Below are positions 25,807-35,310 of a stretch of DNA of 52,492 bases, in pieces (the first letter of the stretch is position 1; each line of letters begins with the position of its first letter). The DNA comes from Rikenella sp031551865. GTDB lineage: Bacteria; Bacteroidota; Bacteroidia; Bacteroidales; Rikenellaceae. The notes under the pieces were generated by a model. The model was not told the origin of the DNA, ran no database searches, and saw nothing but the letters and a program-made list of their open reading frames with translations. The stretch lies in assembly GCA_031551865.1 (NCBI GenBank), contig JAVBMY010000015.1, forward strand, positions 1-52,492. Direction: 5' to 3'. Both the position numbers and the translations under genes were made by a program.

Positions 25807-28356
25807 ATGACAATACGTTTCAGATCAATCCTTCCGGGGTTATTCGCCCTGGCGTTCATCCTGTTCGCCGCCACAGGCCCGGCCACCGCGGCCTCGCCCG
25901 CCGACAAAAACTATAAAGTCTCCGGCATTGTCCATGGCGACGACGGCAAACCGTTGTCCTACGCCACCGTCGGACTCTACACCACCGACAGCACCGGCAC
26001 CCTGAAACCTGTTGCCGCGGTGGTAACCGACGACCGCGGGCGCTATACCCTGCCGGCCAAAACCGACGGGGCGTTTACTGTCCAGATCAACTATGCCGGC
26101 TATGCTCCCGCAGTGAAAGACATTACCTTCGACGCCGACCACACGGCCCTCGATCTTGGCACTACTGCCATGGCCCCCCAAGCCGTTGACGCCGACGCGG
26201 TGGTCGTCAAGGCCCAGATGCCGTTGGTGAGCGCCGACATCGACAAGATCAGCTATAACCTCGACGCCGATCCCGAGACCGACGCCCTCACGGGCCTTGA
26301 GATGATGCGCAAAGTCCCCATGGTGACTGTCGACGGCGAAGACAACATCAAACTCAAAGGACAGGGCAATTTCAAGTTCCTGGTGAACGGCAAGCCCAGC
26401 TCGATGATTTCGAGTAACAATTACAAAGACGTGCTACGTGCCATTCCCGCCTCGCAGATCAAGCGCATCGAGGTGATCACCAACCCGCCCGCCAAGTACG
26501 ACGCCGAAGGGATCGGCGGCCTGATCAACATTGTCATGGAGCGCAAGCCCAGCAATTCGTACAGCGGTTCTATGGCATTCAAGTATGCCGTTTCGCCCGA
26601 AGGCGGGTATAACATAAACCCCAGCGCCTATGCGTTCGCCGGCAAGGGCAAGTTCAACTTCGGCGCCAGTTTCTGGGATCAATATGGCCGTAATTCCGGC
26701 GGTTCCCAGGATATGACGATGACCAGCTTCAACAACCCCACCTACTACCGGACTCAGATGGATCTCACGTACGGCGCGAACAATCCCAGGCAGAATAACC
26801 TGGGGGGTACGCTGGACATCAGCTACGAGATCGACACGGCCAACCTGATCAGCTTCACGTCCAGCTACAACGGATGGAACCTGCTCAACGACCAGCGGTT
26901 GGATATCACCTCGAATACCTACGATATGAACGGGCTGCTGACCCAATCATACACCAACAACGGGGCGAACAACTGGAAAGGCCAGTACACGGGCCTCACG
27001 CTCGACTACCAGCACAGTTTCCGCAACCCCGACGAAACGCTGATCTTCTCGTACGGTTTCATCTTCGGGAATAATAAGAACGGCAACGAGGTGGACGTGA
27101 ACGGAATCCTGAATTTCCCCTCGTACCGCAACCGCTCGGACAACAACAGCATCTCGCGCGAGCACACCTTCCAGCTCGACTATTACAACCCCATCACCAA
27201 GAAACACACCATCGAGACGGGGGCCAAATACATCATGCGCCCCAACGGCTCGGGCGCCGACCGCGAACTCTGGAACGGTACCGACTGGGTCCCCGACCCG
27301 GCCATCCAGAACGGCATCAATTACACGCAGAACATCGGTTCGCTCTATGCGGGCTACCGCTTCAACCTCAAGAAGTTCGGCCTCAAGGCCGGGGTGCGCG
27401 GCGAGTACACGCTCAACAACGGCACGTTCCATCAGGGCGGCACGGATACCGATATGAACAACGAGTATTTCAACCTGGTCCCTTACCTGACGCTGAACTA
27501 CAAGCCCTCCGATTCGCAGAACCTGTCGCTCGGTTATTCGGAACGCCTGTCGCGGCCCAGCATCTGGAACCTCAATCCTTACGTGCAGGACGTCGACCCG
27601 AAGTACATCTGGCAGGGTAACCCCGACCTCAAGGCCGAAGTGGGGCACAAGATCGACCTGAGCTACGGCGTGTACAAACAGAAATTCAATGTGAACGTGA
27701 GCGCCTCGGCCATCTTCGTGAACAACGGCATACAGTCGCTCTCCCGGCCCACGGCCGACGGCGGTATGTATGGCACCTATGCCAATACCGGAAAGAGCAA
27801 CACCTACGGGCTCTATTTCTACGGCAGTCTCAATCCGTGGAACAACAAGCTCACTTTCAGCCTGAACGCCGGCGTGGGCTATGGCTTCTTCGACGGCCAG
27901 GACCTGCAGGGCAACTACATCAAACGCGACGGCATCACCAACCACAACGTGTGGCTCAACATCAACTCGACACCCTGGAAGAACGGTAACCTGTTTGCCA
28001 GCGGTGGCTACTACAAAAGCGAACTTCAGGGTATCGAATCCGCCGGTAGTTCGATGTACTACAGTTACAGCATCGGCGTGAGCCAGAAGTTCCTGAACCG
28101 CAAACTGCAACTGACCTTCAATGCGCAGAACCCGTTCCTGGGCCGTATGAGTATGAAAGATGTGTCGGAATCGCCGACGTACAGGCAAATAAGCGAGGGT
28201 AGCTGGGTGGCCGAGAATTATTCGGTGACGCTGCGCTGGAACTTCGGTAACACGAACCGTCAGGTGAAGAAAGCCAAACGCACCATCAGCAACGACGACC
28301 TCAAGAGCGGTGGCGGCGGTGGCCTCGGTTCCGGAGGCTCGGGTGGTGGCCAATAA
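25807..28356 (+). CDS. Outer-membrane beta-barrel protein with carboxypeptidase-regulatory-like domain (paralogue 2)
   Basis: Paralogue of the protein at 21372. I start at MTIRFRSI (25807), giving 849 residues. Layout: signal peptide (about 1-29, ending PATAA), carboxypeptidase-regulatory-like domain (about 36-120, LSYATVGLYTTDSTGT), plug-like region (about 135-235, with ITNPPAKYDAEGIGGLINI), and a barrel of many aromatic beta-strands. Stretches such as DIDKISYNLDADPET, KYIMRPN and LYAGYRFNLKK are nearly identical to paralogue 1. The C-terminus again carries KKAKRTISNDDLKSGG followed by a Gly-rich tail. No SusD-like partner is adjacent. The substrate is unknown. Confidence 0.88.
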   Translation: MTIRFRSILPGLFALAFILFAATGPATAASPADKNYKVSGIVHGDDGKPLSYATVGLYTTDSTGTLKPVAAVVTDDRGRYTLPAKTDGAFTVQINYAGYAPAVKDITFDADHTALDLGTTAMAPQAVDADAVVVKAQMPLVSADIDKISYNLDADPETDALTGLEMMRKVPMVTVDGEDNIKLKGQGNFKFLVNGKPSSMISSNNYKDVLRAIPASQIKRIEVITNPPAKYDAEGIGGLINIVMERKPSNSYSGSMAFKYAVSPEGGYNINPSAYAFAGKGKFNFGASFWDQYGRNSGGSQDMTMTSFNNPTYYRTQMDLTYGANNPRQNNLGGTLDISYEIDTANLISFTSSYNGWNLLNDQRLDITSNTYDMNGLLTQSYTNNGANNWKGQYTGLTLDYQHSFRNPDETLIFSYGFIFGNNKNGNEVDVNGILNFPSYRNRSDNNSISREHTFQLDYYNPITKKHTIETGAKYIMRPNGSGADRELWNGTDWVPDPAIQNGINYTQNIGSLYAGYRFNLKKFGLKAGVRGEYTLNNGTFHQGGTDTDMNNEYFNLVPYLTLNYKPSDSQNLSLGYSERLSRPSIWNLNPYVQDVDPKYIWQGNPDLKAEVGHKIDLSYGVYKQKFNVNVSASAIFVNNGIQSLSRPTADGGMYGTYANTGKSNTYGLYFYGSLNPWNNKLTFSLNAGVGYGFFDGQDLQGNYIKRDGITNHNVWLNINSTPWKNGNLFASGGYYKSELQGIESAGSSMYYSYSIGVSQKFLNRKLQLTFNAQNPFLGRMSMKDVSESPTYRQISEGSWVAENYSVTLRWNFGNTNRQVKKAKRTISNDDLKSGGGGGLGSGGSGGGQ

Positions 28357-28379
28357 AATAACGGGTGCTTTGTGATGAA

Positions 28380-28412
28380 ACGGGGGCGCGGCAATCCATG
28401 CCGCACCCCCGT
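28380..28412 (+). terminator. Hairpin after paralogue 2
   Basis: ACGGGGGCGCGGCA pairs with TGCCGCACCCCCGT (one C·A mismatch) around a 5-nt loop, 23 nt past the stop codon. No T-tract follows. The remaining sequence to 28634 is gene-free and includes a decayed family A end (CTCCTCGCAATGATG, about 28430-28444). Confidence 0.6.
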
Positions 28413-28634
28413 CTTATCGTTACGCGCCTCCTCGCAATGATGGGGGAGGGCCTGCGCCCTGGATGATACAGGCAAAAGGGCCTCACCTTTGCTTTGAGGT
28501 CTTTGTTCTCGCCCGGGATGACACGGAGGGAGGGCTACTACGCCTATGCCCTTGCCCGGTATGATCGGAGAGAGTGCCCTTGCCCGGGATGAGTTACCAT
28601 ATCTGGCTGTGGGAATGAAGTGGCTGATTCAAAC

Positions 28635-28670
28635 AATACGGGCTGTACCGCGTTAGGTACAGCCCGTATT
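28635..28670. terminator. Bidirectional hairpin between paralogue 2 and the M16 protease
   Basis: A 15-bp perfect stem (AATACGGGCTGTACC with its complement) around a 6-nt loop lies 26 nt past the stop codon of the minus-strand protease gene. T-rich flanks are weak on both sides. Confidence 0.75.
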
Positions 28671-28696
28671 TGCATTGGAAACGATCCGCGGTTCGA

Positions 28697-31540
28697 TTAC
28701 TGGGGCTTCTGGATGATGGAGATTTCGTTGCCCTGGGTGAAGGCTGCTTTGGCGGCGGCCTGTATGTCGGCCGGAGTGAGCGAGTTCACGAGGGCTTCGT
28801 ATTCGGTGTAGCCGTCAAAGTCGTTGAAGTAGTATCTGTTCAGGTAACCTTGCCAGAACCAGTTGTCTTTGAACCCTTCGGTGAATTTCTTGAGGAAGAA
28901 ACCGGTGGTTTTGCTGAGTTCCTCGTCGGTCACGCCGTCGCGCACCAGGTCGTCGATCACTTGCTGCACGATGGGTTCGAGTTCGGCGATCTTGGAGGTG
29001 TCGGTGCGGAAGGTGACGGTGAGCGTGTAGAAGCTCTTGGGGTCTTTCTGGAAACTGAGTCCCGTGCCTACGCCGTAGGTGCCGCCTTTTTCCTCGCGGA
29101 TCTGCTTGGTGTAGCGCATGTTGAGGATGTAGCGGGCCGCGTCGAGGCAGATCGACTCTCGGAGCGAGTAGGGCACGGTACCGGTGTAGATGCGGTAGAA
29201 TGTGAGCAGCGGGGTTTCCATCTTGGTGTCGAATGTTTCGTCCACGATTCCGGCGACGGGGTAGTGCACGTTATCGCCCCATTTCATGCCGGTTTTTTTC
29301 GAGGGAAGCGAACCGAGGTACTTCTGCACCAGCGGCAGGAAGGTGGCTTCGTCGATGTTCCCCACGAAGGTGAAGGTCATGCCGTAAGCGTTCGAGAAGT
29401 AGCGCTTGTAGAGCTCTTCCATTGTTGACAGCGACTGGGCGGCGAGTATTTCGTCGCTGATGGTGAAAACCATCGGGTTATGGCCGTACACGATTTTTGA
29501 CAGCGAGTCGCTGAAAATAAAGTTCGGGTTGTTCTTGCTGTTCTCGTAGTTAGTGCGCGCGCGGGACATCATCACGTTGAAATCCTCTTGCGAAAAGCGG
29601 GGAGCCGTGTAGCGCAGGTAGGCAAGCTGGAGCATCGTTTCGAGGTCTTTGGGCGAGCAGCTGCCGTTGATGCCCTGGGTGAGCGAACCGATGTACACGC
29701 CGGCCGAGGCGATTTTGCCGGTGAGCATTTTGCCGAGTTGGATCTGGGTGAAATCCGACACGCCCGAGCTTGAGGCGACAGCGGTGGCCGACCCTATGTT
29801 GTACATTTCGTTCAGGTCGGTGATGAGCGAGGTGCCGCCTTTCTGGCTGGACGCCATGATGATCTGGTCTTTGCTGAAGTCGGTCGGTTTGACGATCACG
29901 CGGATGCCGTTGCCGAGGGTGTAGGCTTTCGAGCCGTACATGCCGGGTTTCTTGTCGGCCTTGATTTTCGAGCCTTTGAGGGCGGCGATGGCTTCGGGCG
30001 ACATGAGCGGGGCGTCGGCCACTTCGTCTTTGTAAAGTTCGATGTCGAGGGCTTTCACTTTGTCGATCGAAGCGAGAACCTGTTCGGTAGTGGGGGGCAC
30101 GACGGTCTCTTTTTCGGGCATCGCGAAGGTGATGGCGATGTTTTTGTCGGTGATCAGTTGCGAGGCGACCATGTTGACGATCTCGATATTGATGTTGCCG
30201 AGCGCGGCTTTGCCGATTTCGAGTTCTTTTTCGGCCCAGGTGAAGGGCTCGCCTTCGCTGAAGTGGTTCATATACTCGTTGACGAACGACTGGTTGTTGC
30301 GGTCGGCGCGGTTTTCATACGCGTTTTCGAGGCTGCGCAGGCGGTTGGTTTTGGCACGGGTGAGTTCCGATTCGGTGAAACCCCCGCGTTGCATGCGGAG
30401 CAGTTCGGTGTAGACGGCTTCGAAGGCGGTGAGCAGGCCGTTGTCTTTCGAGCTGGCCGAAGCGAAGAAAGCGTCGGAGGGTTCGGCCAGTTGACTGTAG
30501 CCGCCGCCTGCGCCGAGGAAAGGCGCGTTTTCGCGCTTGGCGATTTCGCTGAAGCGCTGGTTGAGCATCGAGCCGATCAGCGAGGTGACCATGTCGCTGT
30601 AATAGGCGGCATTCAGACCGCGTATTTCCATTGGTTTGGGATCGTGGCGGAAAATAAGCTGGAGGTTGTTGGCCGAGTACTCGGGATCAGTGACGATGGC
30701 GATGAGCGGTTTGTCGTTTTCGGGGAATACTACCGTGGCACGCGGGGTTTTCACGGCGGCTTCGGGAATGTCGGCCATGATGCGCTTGAGGCGGGCTTCC
30801 ATCTCGTTGACGTCGAAATCGCCCACCACGAAGAAAGCCATCAGGTCGGGGCGGTACCATTTGTGGTAGAAGTCTTCAATCTCTGCGTACGAGAAGCTCT
30901 TGAGCTGTTGCTCGTTGCCGATCACGTTGCGGTAGGCGTAGATGGTGCTGTCGTACATCACGGGAGCCATCTGCTCGAAGACCCGGCGGCCGGCGCTGTT
31001 GCCACTGCGCCACTCTTCGGTGATCACGCCGCGCTCTTCGTCGATGTCCTTATGGTTGAGGCTGATGAACCCGGCCCAGTCGTGCAGTACGAGCATCACC
31101 GAGTCGAGTACGGTGGGGCGGAGTTCGGTCGGCACGTTGGTGACCATATACGTGGTCATCTCCTGTCCGGTCATGGCGTTGAGGTTTTCGCCGAAACGCA
31201 GCCCGATCGAGTGCAGGTAGTCAATCAGCTCGTTCTCGGTGAAGTGTTTCGAACCGTTGAATGCCATGTGTTCGAGGAAGTGGGCGAGGCCGTTCTGGGC
31301 GTCGGTCTCCTGCACGGCGCCCACTTTGTAAAAGATGTGGAAGTTGGCGCGCCCTTCGGGCTTGGCATTGTGGCGGATGTAGTAGGTGGCTCCGTTGGGC
31401 AGTACGCCGTAGCGCACGGCGGTGTCGAGCGGGACGGGGGCCATCAGGTTGAACGGCTGTTGCTGCGCACTGGCCGACAGGGTCAGCCCGAGGACAGCAA
31501 CCAGGGCCAGGACGGAGGGTCTGAGGAGTCTTAGCTTCAT
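28697..31540 (-). CDS. Periplasmic M16 family zinc protease (insulinase/pitrilysin)
   Basis: Secreted metalloprotease. I start at MKLRLLRPSV (31540), giving 947 residues; the upstream codons overlap the promoter. Signal peptide about 1-25 (ending SASAQ). The first M16 unit carries the inverted zinc motif HFLEH (H87, E90, H91) with the third ligand E168 in IDEERGVITEEWR, exactly 76 residues on. A second, inactive M16-like unit fills the C-terminal half (from about 560), giving the clamshell of single-chain family members. The substrate is unknown; relatives degrade peptides in the periplasm. It is divergent from ung. Confidence 0.92.
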   Translation of the reverse strand: MKLRLLRPSVLALVAVLGLTLSASAQQQPFNLMAPVPLDTAVRYGVLPNGATYYIRHNAKPEGRANFHIFYKVGAVQETDAQNGLAHFLEHMAFNGSKHFTENELIDYLHSIGLRFGENLNAMTGQEMTTYMVTNVPTELRPTVLDSVMLVLHDWAGFISLNHKDIDEERGVITEEWRSGNSAGRRVFEQMAPVMYDSTIYAYRNVIGNEQQLKSFSYAEIEDFYHKWYRPDLMAFFVVGDFDVNEMEARLKRIMADIPEAAVKTPRATVVFPENDKPLIAIVTDPEYSANNLQLIFRHDPKPMEIRGLNAAYYSDMVTSLIGSMLNQRFSEIAKRENAPFLGAGGGYSQLAEPSDAFFASASSKDNGLLTAFEAVYTELLRMQRGGFTESELTRAKTNRLRSLENAYENRADRNNQSFVNEYMNHFSEGEPFTWAEKELEIGKAALGNINIEIVNMVASQLITDKNIAITFAMPEKETVVPPTTEQVLASIDKVKALDIELYKDEVADAPLMSPEAIAALKGSKIKADKKPGMYGSKAYTLGNGIRVIVKPTDFSKDQIIMASSQKGGTSLITDLNEMYNIGSATAVASSSGVSDFTQIQLGKMLTGKIASAGVYIGSLTQGINGSCSPKDLETMLQLAYLRYTAPRFSQEDFNVMMSRARTNYENSKNNPNFIFSDSLSKIVYGHNPMVFTISDEILAAQSLSTMEELYKRYFSNAYGMTFTFVGNIDEATFLPLVQKYLGSLPSKKTGMKWGDNVHYPVAGIVDETFDTKMETPLLTFYRIYTGTVPYSLRESICLDAARYILNMRYTKQIREEKGGTYGVGTGLSFQKDPKSFYTLTVTFRTDTSKIAELEPIVQQVIDDLVRDGVTDEELSKTTGFFLKKFTEGFKDNWFWQGYLNRYYFNDFDGYTEYEALVNSLTPADIQAAAKAAFTQGNEISIIQKPQ

Positions 31541-31588
31541 ATTCGTATTTGTATTTGATTTGTTTGGCGGAAGTTCGCCGGAATAGAG

Positions 31589-31619
31589 TTTAGGAAACCA
31601 CAAATTTAGGTTAAATTTG
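31589..31619 (+). promoter_or_regulatory. Predicted promoter of ung
   Basis: TTT (31589-31591), 20-nt spacer, TAAATTTG (31612-31619), an exact -7 box. The ATG of ung follows 28 nt later. Confidence 0.65.
31601..31608 (-). promoter_or_regulatory. -7 box of the M16 protease gene
   Basis: The minus strand reads TAAATTTG exactly, inside the spacer of the ung promoter. The protease ATG is about 60 nt downstream. A -33 TTTG lies at a short spacing (15 nt), so the minus-strand promoter is less certain. Confidence 0.5.
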
Positions 31620-31646
31620 CGAACAAATTCATAAAAAACGCGCACA

Positions 31647-32309
31647 ATGAAAGTGAAGATCGCATCCGACTGGGGAGCGTTGCTTGGGGCTGAATTCGAG
31701 AAGCCCTATTTTGCACGGCTTACGGAGTTCGTGCGTTCGGAATATACGATGCAGCGCATTTTTCCGCCCGCGTCGCGCATCTTTGCGGCGTTCGACAGTT
31801 GCCCCTTGTCGTCTCTCAGGGTGGTGGTCATCGGACAGGACCCGTACCACGGCCCGGGGCAGGCCAACGGCCTCTGTTTTTCGGTGAACGACGGGGTGCC
31901 CTTCCCGCCTTCGTTGCGCAACATTCTCAAAGAAGTGGCCGACGACACCGGGGCGCCGATTCCCGCGAACGGTGACCTGACGCGCTGGGCCAACCAGGGC
32001 GTGTTGTTGCTGAACTCGGTGCTGACCGTGCGCGAAGGGCAGGCCGCCTCGCACGCCGGGCACGGCTGGGAAGAGTTCACCGATGCCGTGGTGGCTGCCC
32101 TGAATGCGCATTGCAAGGGCTTGGTCTATATGCTTTGGGGGGCCTATGCGGCCCGTAAAGCCGGGCACGTGTCGGCGGCGGACAATTGCATCCTGAAGGC
32201 GGCGCACCCGTCGCCCCTGTCGGCCCACGCGGGCTTCTTTGGATGCCGCCACTTCTCGAAGGCGAACGACTACCTCGTGTGCCATGGGAAAGGGCCGATA
32301 AAGTGGTAA
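31647..32309 (+). CDS. ung: Uracil-DNA glycosylase, family 1
   Basis: Base-excision repair enzyme removing uracil from DNA. 220 residues with all family 1 signatures: the water-activating GQDPYHGPGQANGLCFSV (D65, H68), the uracil-recognition Asn in LLNSVLTV (N123) and the catalytic HPSPLSAH loop (H187). The length is typical. Its own promoter is predicted at 31589-31619, divergent from the M16 protease. Confidence 0.97.
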   Translation: MKVKIASDWGALLGAEFEKPYFARLTEFVRSEYTMQRIFPPASRIFAAFDSCPLSSLRVVVIGQDPYHGPGQANGLCFSVNDGVPFPPSLRNILKEVADDTGAPIPANGDLTRWANQGVLLLNSVLTVREGQAASHAGHGWEEFTDAVVAALNAHCKGLVYMLWGAYAARKAGHVSAADNCILKAAHPSPLSAHAGFFGCRHFSKANDYLVCHGKGPIKW

Positions 32310-32628
32310 GCTGTCCGGCTGTATTCGGGAGGCCGCTTAGCGAGTGTAACGAGCGAAGCGGCCGAACCGACTGAGCCGCGAATGCCGTGAGGCATTGCGG
32401 CGAAGGAGCGTGCACACCCCAGGTCGTGCAGCGACTTGCGCGGGTGGGGTGGGTGCGAATTTTTCCGGGCTTTGCGGCCGCACTTTAGCGCAACGGTAGT
32501 TGCGATAAATGCGGCTCGGAGCGCCCGCCCTAAAGGGGCGGAGGACGGGCGCTTCTTTTGCCGCCTTTCATTGTGGGCGACCCCTCCTGCAAGGACGGTC
32601 TTCGCGACGTGAAAGCGGCGGAGATTAC
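32310..32628. other. Gene-free gap between ung and pcrA with family B palindromes
   Basis: Two palindromic elements lie here: GCACACCCCAGGTCG…GCGACTTGCGCGGGTGGGGTGGGTGC type at 32412-32456, and AGCGCCCG / CGGGCGCT (32520-32527 and 32546-32553) with an alternative inner hairpin around CTAAAGG and TCTTTT after it. Positions 32325-32410 are a G+C-rich stretch of short inverted repeats. No coding frame is supported before 32629. Confidence 0.5.
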
Positions 32629-35214
32629 ATGAATTATCGAATGAACGACACAGACACCATAGACTATCTTTCGGGGCTTAATCCCCAGCAACGCGAAGCA
32701 GTCGTCAACTACGACGGCCCGACACTCATCATTGCGGGCGCCGGCAGCGGCAAGACCCGCGTGCTGACGATGCGTATCGCCTACATGCTGCAACAGGGCG
32801 TATCGCCCGCCAGCATCATGGCCCTCACCTTCACCAACAAAGCCGCCCGCGAGATGCGCGAGCGCATCATGAAAGTGGTTCCGCCCGAGGCCCTGCGCGG
32901 CCTGTGGGTCGGCACGTTCCACAACGTCTTCGGGCGTATTTTGCGCAACGAGGCCGAACTCATCGGGTTTCCCCCGACCTTCACCATCTACGACACGGCC
33001 GACAGCCGCAACCTCATCAAGAACATTGTCCGTAGCATGGACCTGGCCGACGACCGCTACAAGCCGAACGTCATCCAGGGCCGCATCTCGCTGGCCAAGA
33101 ACAACCTGACTCCGCCCGACGCCTACGCCGCCAATGCCGCGCTCATGGCCGAGGACGCCGAGGCGCAGCGCCCCCGCACCGCCGACATCTACGCCGCCTA
33201 CATGCGCCAGTGCAAGACCAACGGAGCCATGGACTTCGACGACATGTTGCTCTACACCAACTTCCTGCTGCGCGACCATCCCGAGGTGCTGGCCAAGTAT
33301 TCCGACCGGTTCCGCTATATCCTGGTCGACGAGTACCAGGACACCAACCGCGCGCAGTACCTCATCGTGAGCAAGTTGGCCCAGGCCCACCGCAACATCT
33401 GCGTGGTGGGCGACGACTCGCAGAGCATCTATTCGTTCCGCGGTGCGCGCATCGAGAACATCCTCCGCTTCCAGAAAGACTATCCCGAGGCCAAAGTATT
33501 CCGCCTCGAACAAAACTACCGCTCGACGCAGACCATTGTCGAGGCCGCCGGGAGCCTGATCGAGCACAACAGCAACAAGCTACCCAAAAAGCTCTTTTCG
33601 GAGAACGAAAAAGGCGAACCGATTCGCGTGTTGTGCGCGATGAGCGACCGCGACGAGGCCCGCCTCGTGGCCGAGGGCATCCGTGAAACGATTTACCGCG
33701 ACCACGCCGAACCGTCGGAATTCGCCGTGCTCTACCGTACCAACGCCCAGTCGCGCACCCTTGAGGATGCCCTGCGCGAACGCAACATTCCCTACCGCAT
33801 CTGGGGCGGGCACTCGTTTTACCAGCGCGCCGAGATCAAAGACGCCGTGGCCTACCTGCGCATGGCGGTCAATCCGCGCGACAACGAGTCGCTGCGGCGC
33901 ATCATCAACACGCCCGCCCGCGGGATCGGCGAGACCTCGCTCCAGAAAATCACCGCCGAGGCCTCGGCCGCCGGGGTATCGATGTGGGAGGTGCTGACTT
34001 CGCGCCCACCCGCCGAACTGGGGATCCGGGGCCCGGCGGTCAAGGCTCTTGAAGCGTTCGTAACCAATTTCTCCGAGCTGTTCCGCAAGGCCCCGCAGAT
34101 GGACGCCTGGGAACTGGCCATGGAGGTGATGACCCGCTCGGGCATGATCCAGCACTACAAGATGAGCCGCGATGTCGAGGATGAATCGCGCCTGCAGAAC
34201 ATCGAAGAGTTGCTCAACTCCATTAAGGAGTTTGTCGAGAAGGAAGCCGACGAGTTCTTCGACGACCCCGATGCGGTGGAAACGACCGGGGAAGAAACCA
34301 TCGCACCGACGACAGCCGGCGCGAATTCTGAGGCTGCTTCCGTTATGGCTTCGGTCGCCGGTTTTGCCGAAGCCCCTGCCGGAGGCGACGAGCCCAAGCC
34401 GGTCACTATCGACCGCTGGCTGCAGGAGGTGGCCCTGCTCACCGATGCCGATACCGAAGAAAACGACAACCAGCCGCGCGTGACGCTACTCACGGTACAC
34501 GCTGCCAAGGGGTTGGAGTTCCCGCATATTTACATCGTGGGGTTGGAAGAAAACCTCTTCCCGAGCCTACACGGGGCGGCCTTCACCGCCGAAGAGATCG
34601 AAGAGGAGCGCCGCCTGTTTTACGTGGCCCTGACCCGGGCCGAAAAACGGGCCACGCTCACGTTCGCCCTGTCGCGCTTCAAGTGGGGCGACCTCGCGCC
34701 GTGCAGTCCGAGCCGTTTCCTGAGCGAGATCGACCCGCAGCACCTCGATCTTTCGCAAGGGTCGTTGAAACCGAAAGCTTCGTTCCCCGGTACCGACACC
34801 GGAGATGGGGCCCAGAAAGTGTTCCGCCGCTTCAATGCCGGCGGCCGTCCCGGATCTTCTTACGGACCGAAAGGGCAGGGGAGCACTCCGGGGGGCTACG
34901 GCGGTTCCGGTGCAGGACGAGCCCCGAAGGCACCGCCTGTTCCTGAAAAACCGTTGGCCCCTCCGGCCGGGTTCCGCAAGGTGGTCTCCGGAAGAGTTCC
35001 GATACCCTCACAAACCCCGCCTACCGAAGATTCGCGCCCCCTGGCCTCGGCGGGAAACCTGAGCGTGGGCACGGCCGTCGAACACGCCCGTTTCGGCCGC
35101 GGCACTGTCGAGAAGCTCGAACAGACCGCCACCGATACCAAAGTAACCGTCGATTTCGGTTCCAACGGCGTGAAGGTGCTACTGCTCAAGTTCGCGAAGT
35201 TGCGCGTGATATAG
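32629..35214 (+). CDS. pcrA: PcrA/UvrD-type DNA helicase
   Basis: 3'-5' superfamily 1A helicase for nucleotide-excision repair and removal of RecA/RNA polymerase. 861 residues from the ATG at 32629, which has GGAG 5 nt upstream; ATG 32641 is an alternative. Motifs: GAGSGKT (about 36-42), TFTNKAAREM, VDEYQDTN (about 233), GDDSQSIYSFRGA, NYRSTQTI, HAAKGLEFPHIY and YVALTRAEKR. The last ~50 residues form the Tudor-like domain (VEHARFGRGTVEKLEQ) that binds RNA polymerase in PcrA. A roughly 40-residue Ala/Thr/Glu-rich segment (about 550-590) interrupts the core before the KPVTIDRWLQEV region. Confidence 0.93.
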   Translation: MNYRMNDTDTIDYLSGLNPQQREAVVNYDGPTLIIAGAGSGKTRVLTMRIAYMLQQGVSPASIMALTFTNKAAREMRERIMKVVPPEALRGLWVGTFHNVFGRILRNEAELIGFPPTFTIYDTADSRNLIKNIVRSMDLADDRYKPNVIQGRISLAKNNLTPPDAYAANAALMAEDAEAQRPRTADIYAAYMRQCKTNGAMDFDDMLLYTNFLLRDHPEVLAKYSDRFRYILVDEYQDTNRAQYLIVSKLAQAHRNICVVGDDSQSIYSFRGARIENILRFQKDYPEAKVFRLEQNYRSTQTIVEAAGSLIEHNSNKLPKKLFSENEKGEPIRVLCAMSDRDEARLVAEGIRETIYRDHAEPSEFAVLYRTNAQSRTLEDALRERNIPYRIWGGHSFYQRAEIKDAVAYLRMAVNPRDNESLRRIINTPARGIGETSLQKITAEASAAGVSMWEVLTSRPPAELGIRGPAVKALEAFVTNFSELFRKAPQMDAWELAMEVMTRSGMIQHYKMSRDVEDESRLQNIEELLNSIKEFVEKEADEFFDDPDAVETTGEETIAPTTAGANSEAASVMASVAGFAEAPAGGDEPKPVTIDRWLQEVALLTDADTEENDNQPRVTLLTVHAAKGLEFPHIYIVGLEENLFPSLHGAAFTAEEIEEERRLFYVALTRAEKRATLTFALSRFKWGDLAPCSPSRFLSEIDPQHLDLSQGSLKPKASFPGTDTGDGAQKVFRRFNAGGRPGSSYGPKGQGSTPGGYGGSGAGRAPKAPPVPEKPLAPPAGFRKVVSGRVPIPSQTPPTEDSRPLASAGNLSVGTAVEHARFGRGTVEKLEQTATDTKVTVDFGSNGVKVLLLKFAKLRVI

Positions 35215-35310
35215 ATAGTGTTGACCCGTATAGCCCACGGTGGGGGGTTATGCTCTTGAACCGAATGAATAGCTTGGCCGGTTTTGGCTGGCAATAAAGC
35301 TCTTTGATCC

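Noticed and set aside
21372..28356. SusC/SusD-type polysaccharide utilisation locus
   Set aside because: There is no SusD lipoprotein, no glycoside hydrolase and no hybrid two-component regulator; the barrels are of the other Bacteroidota type with a plain regulatory-like N-domain.
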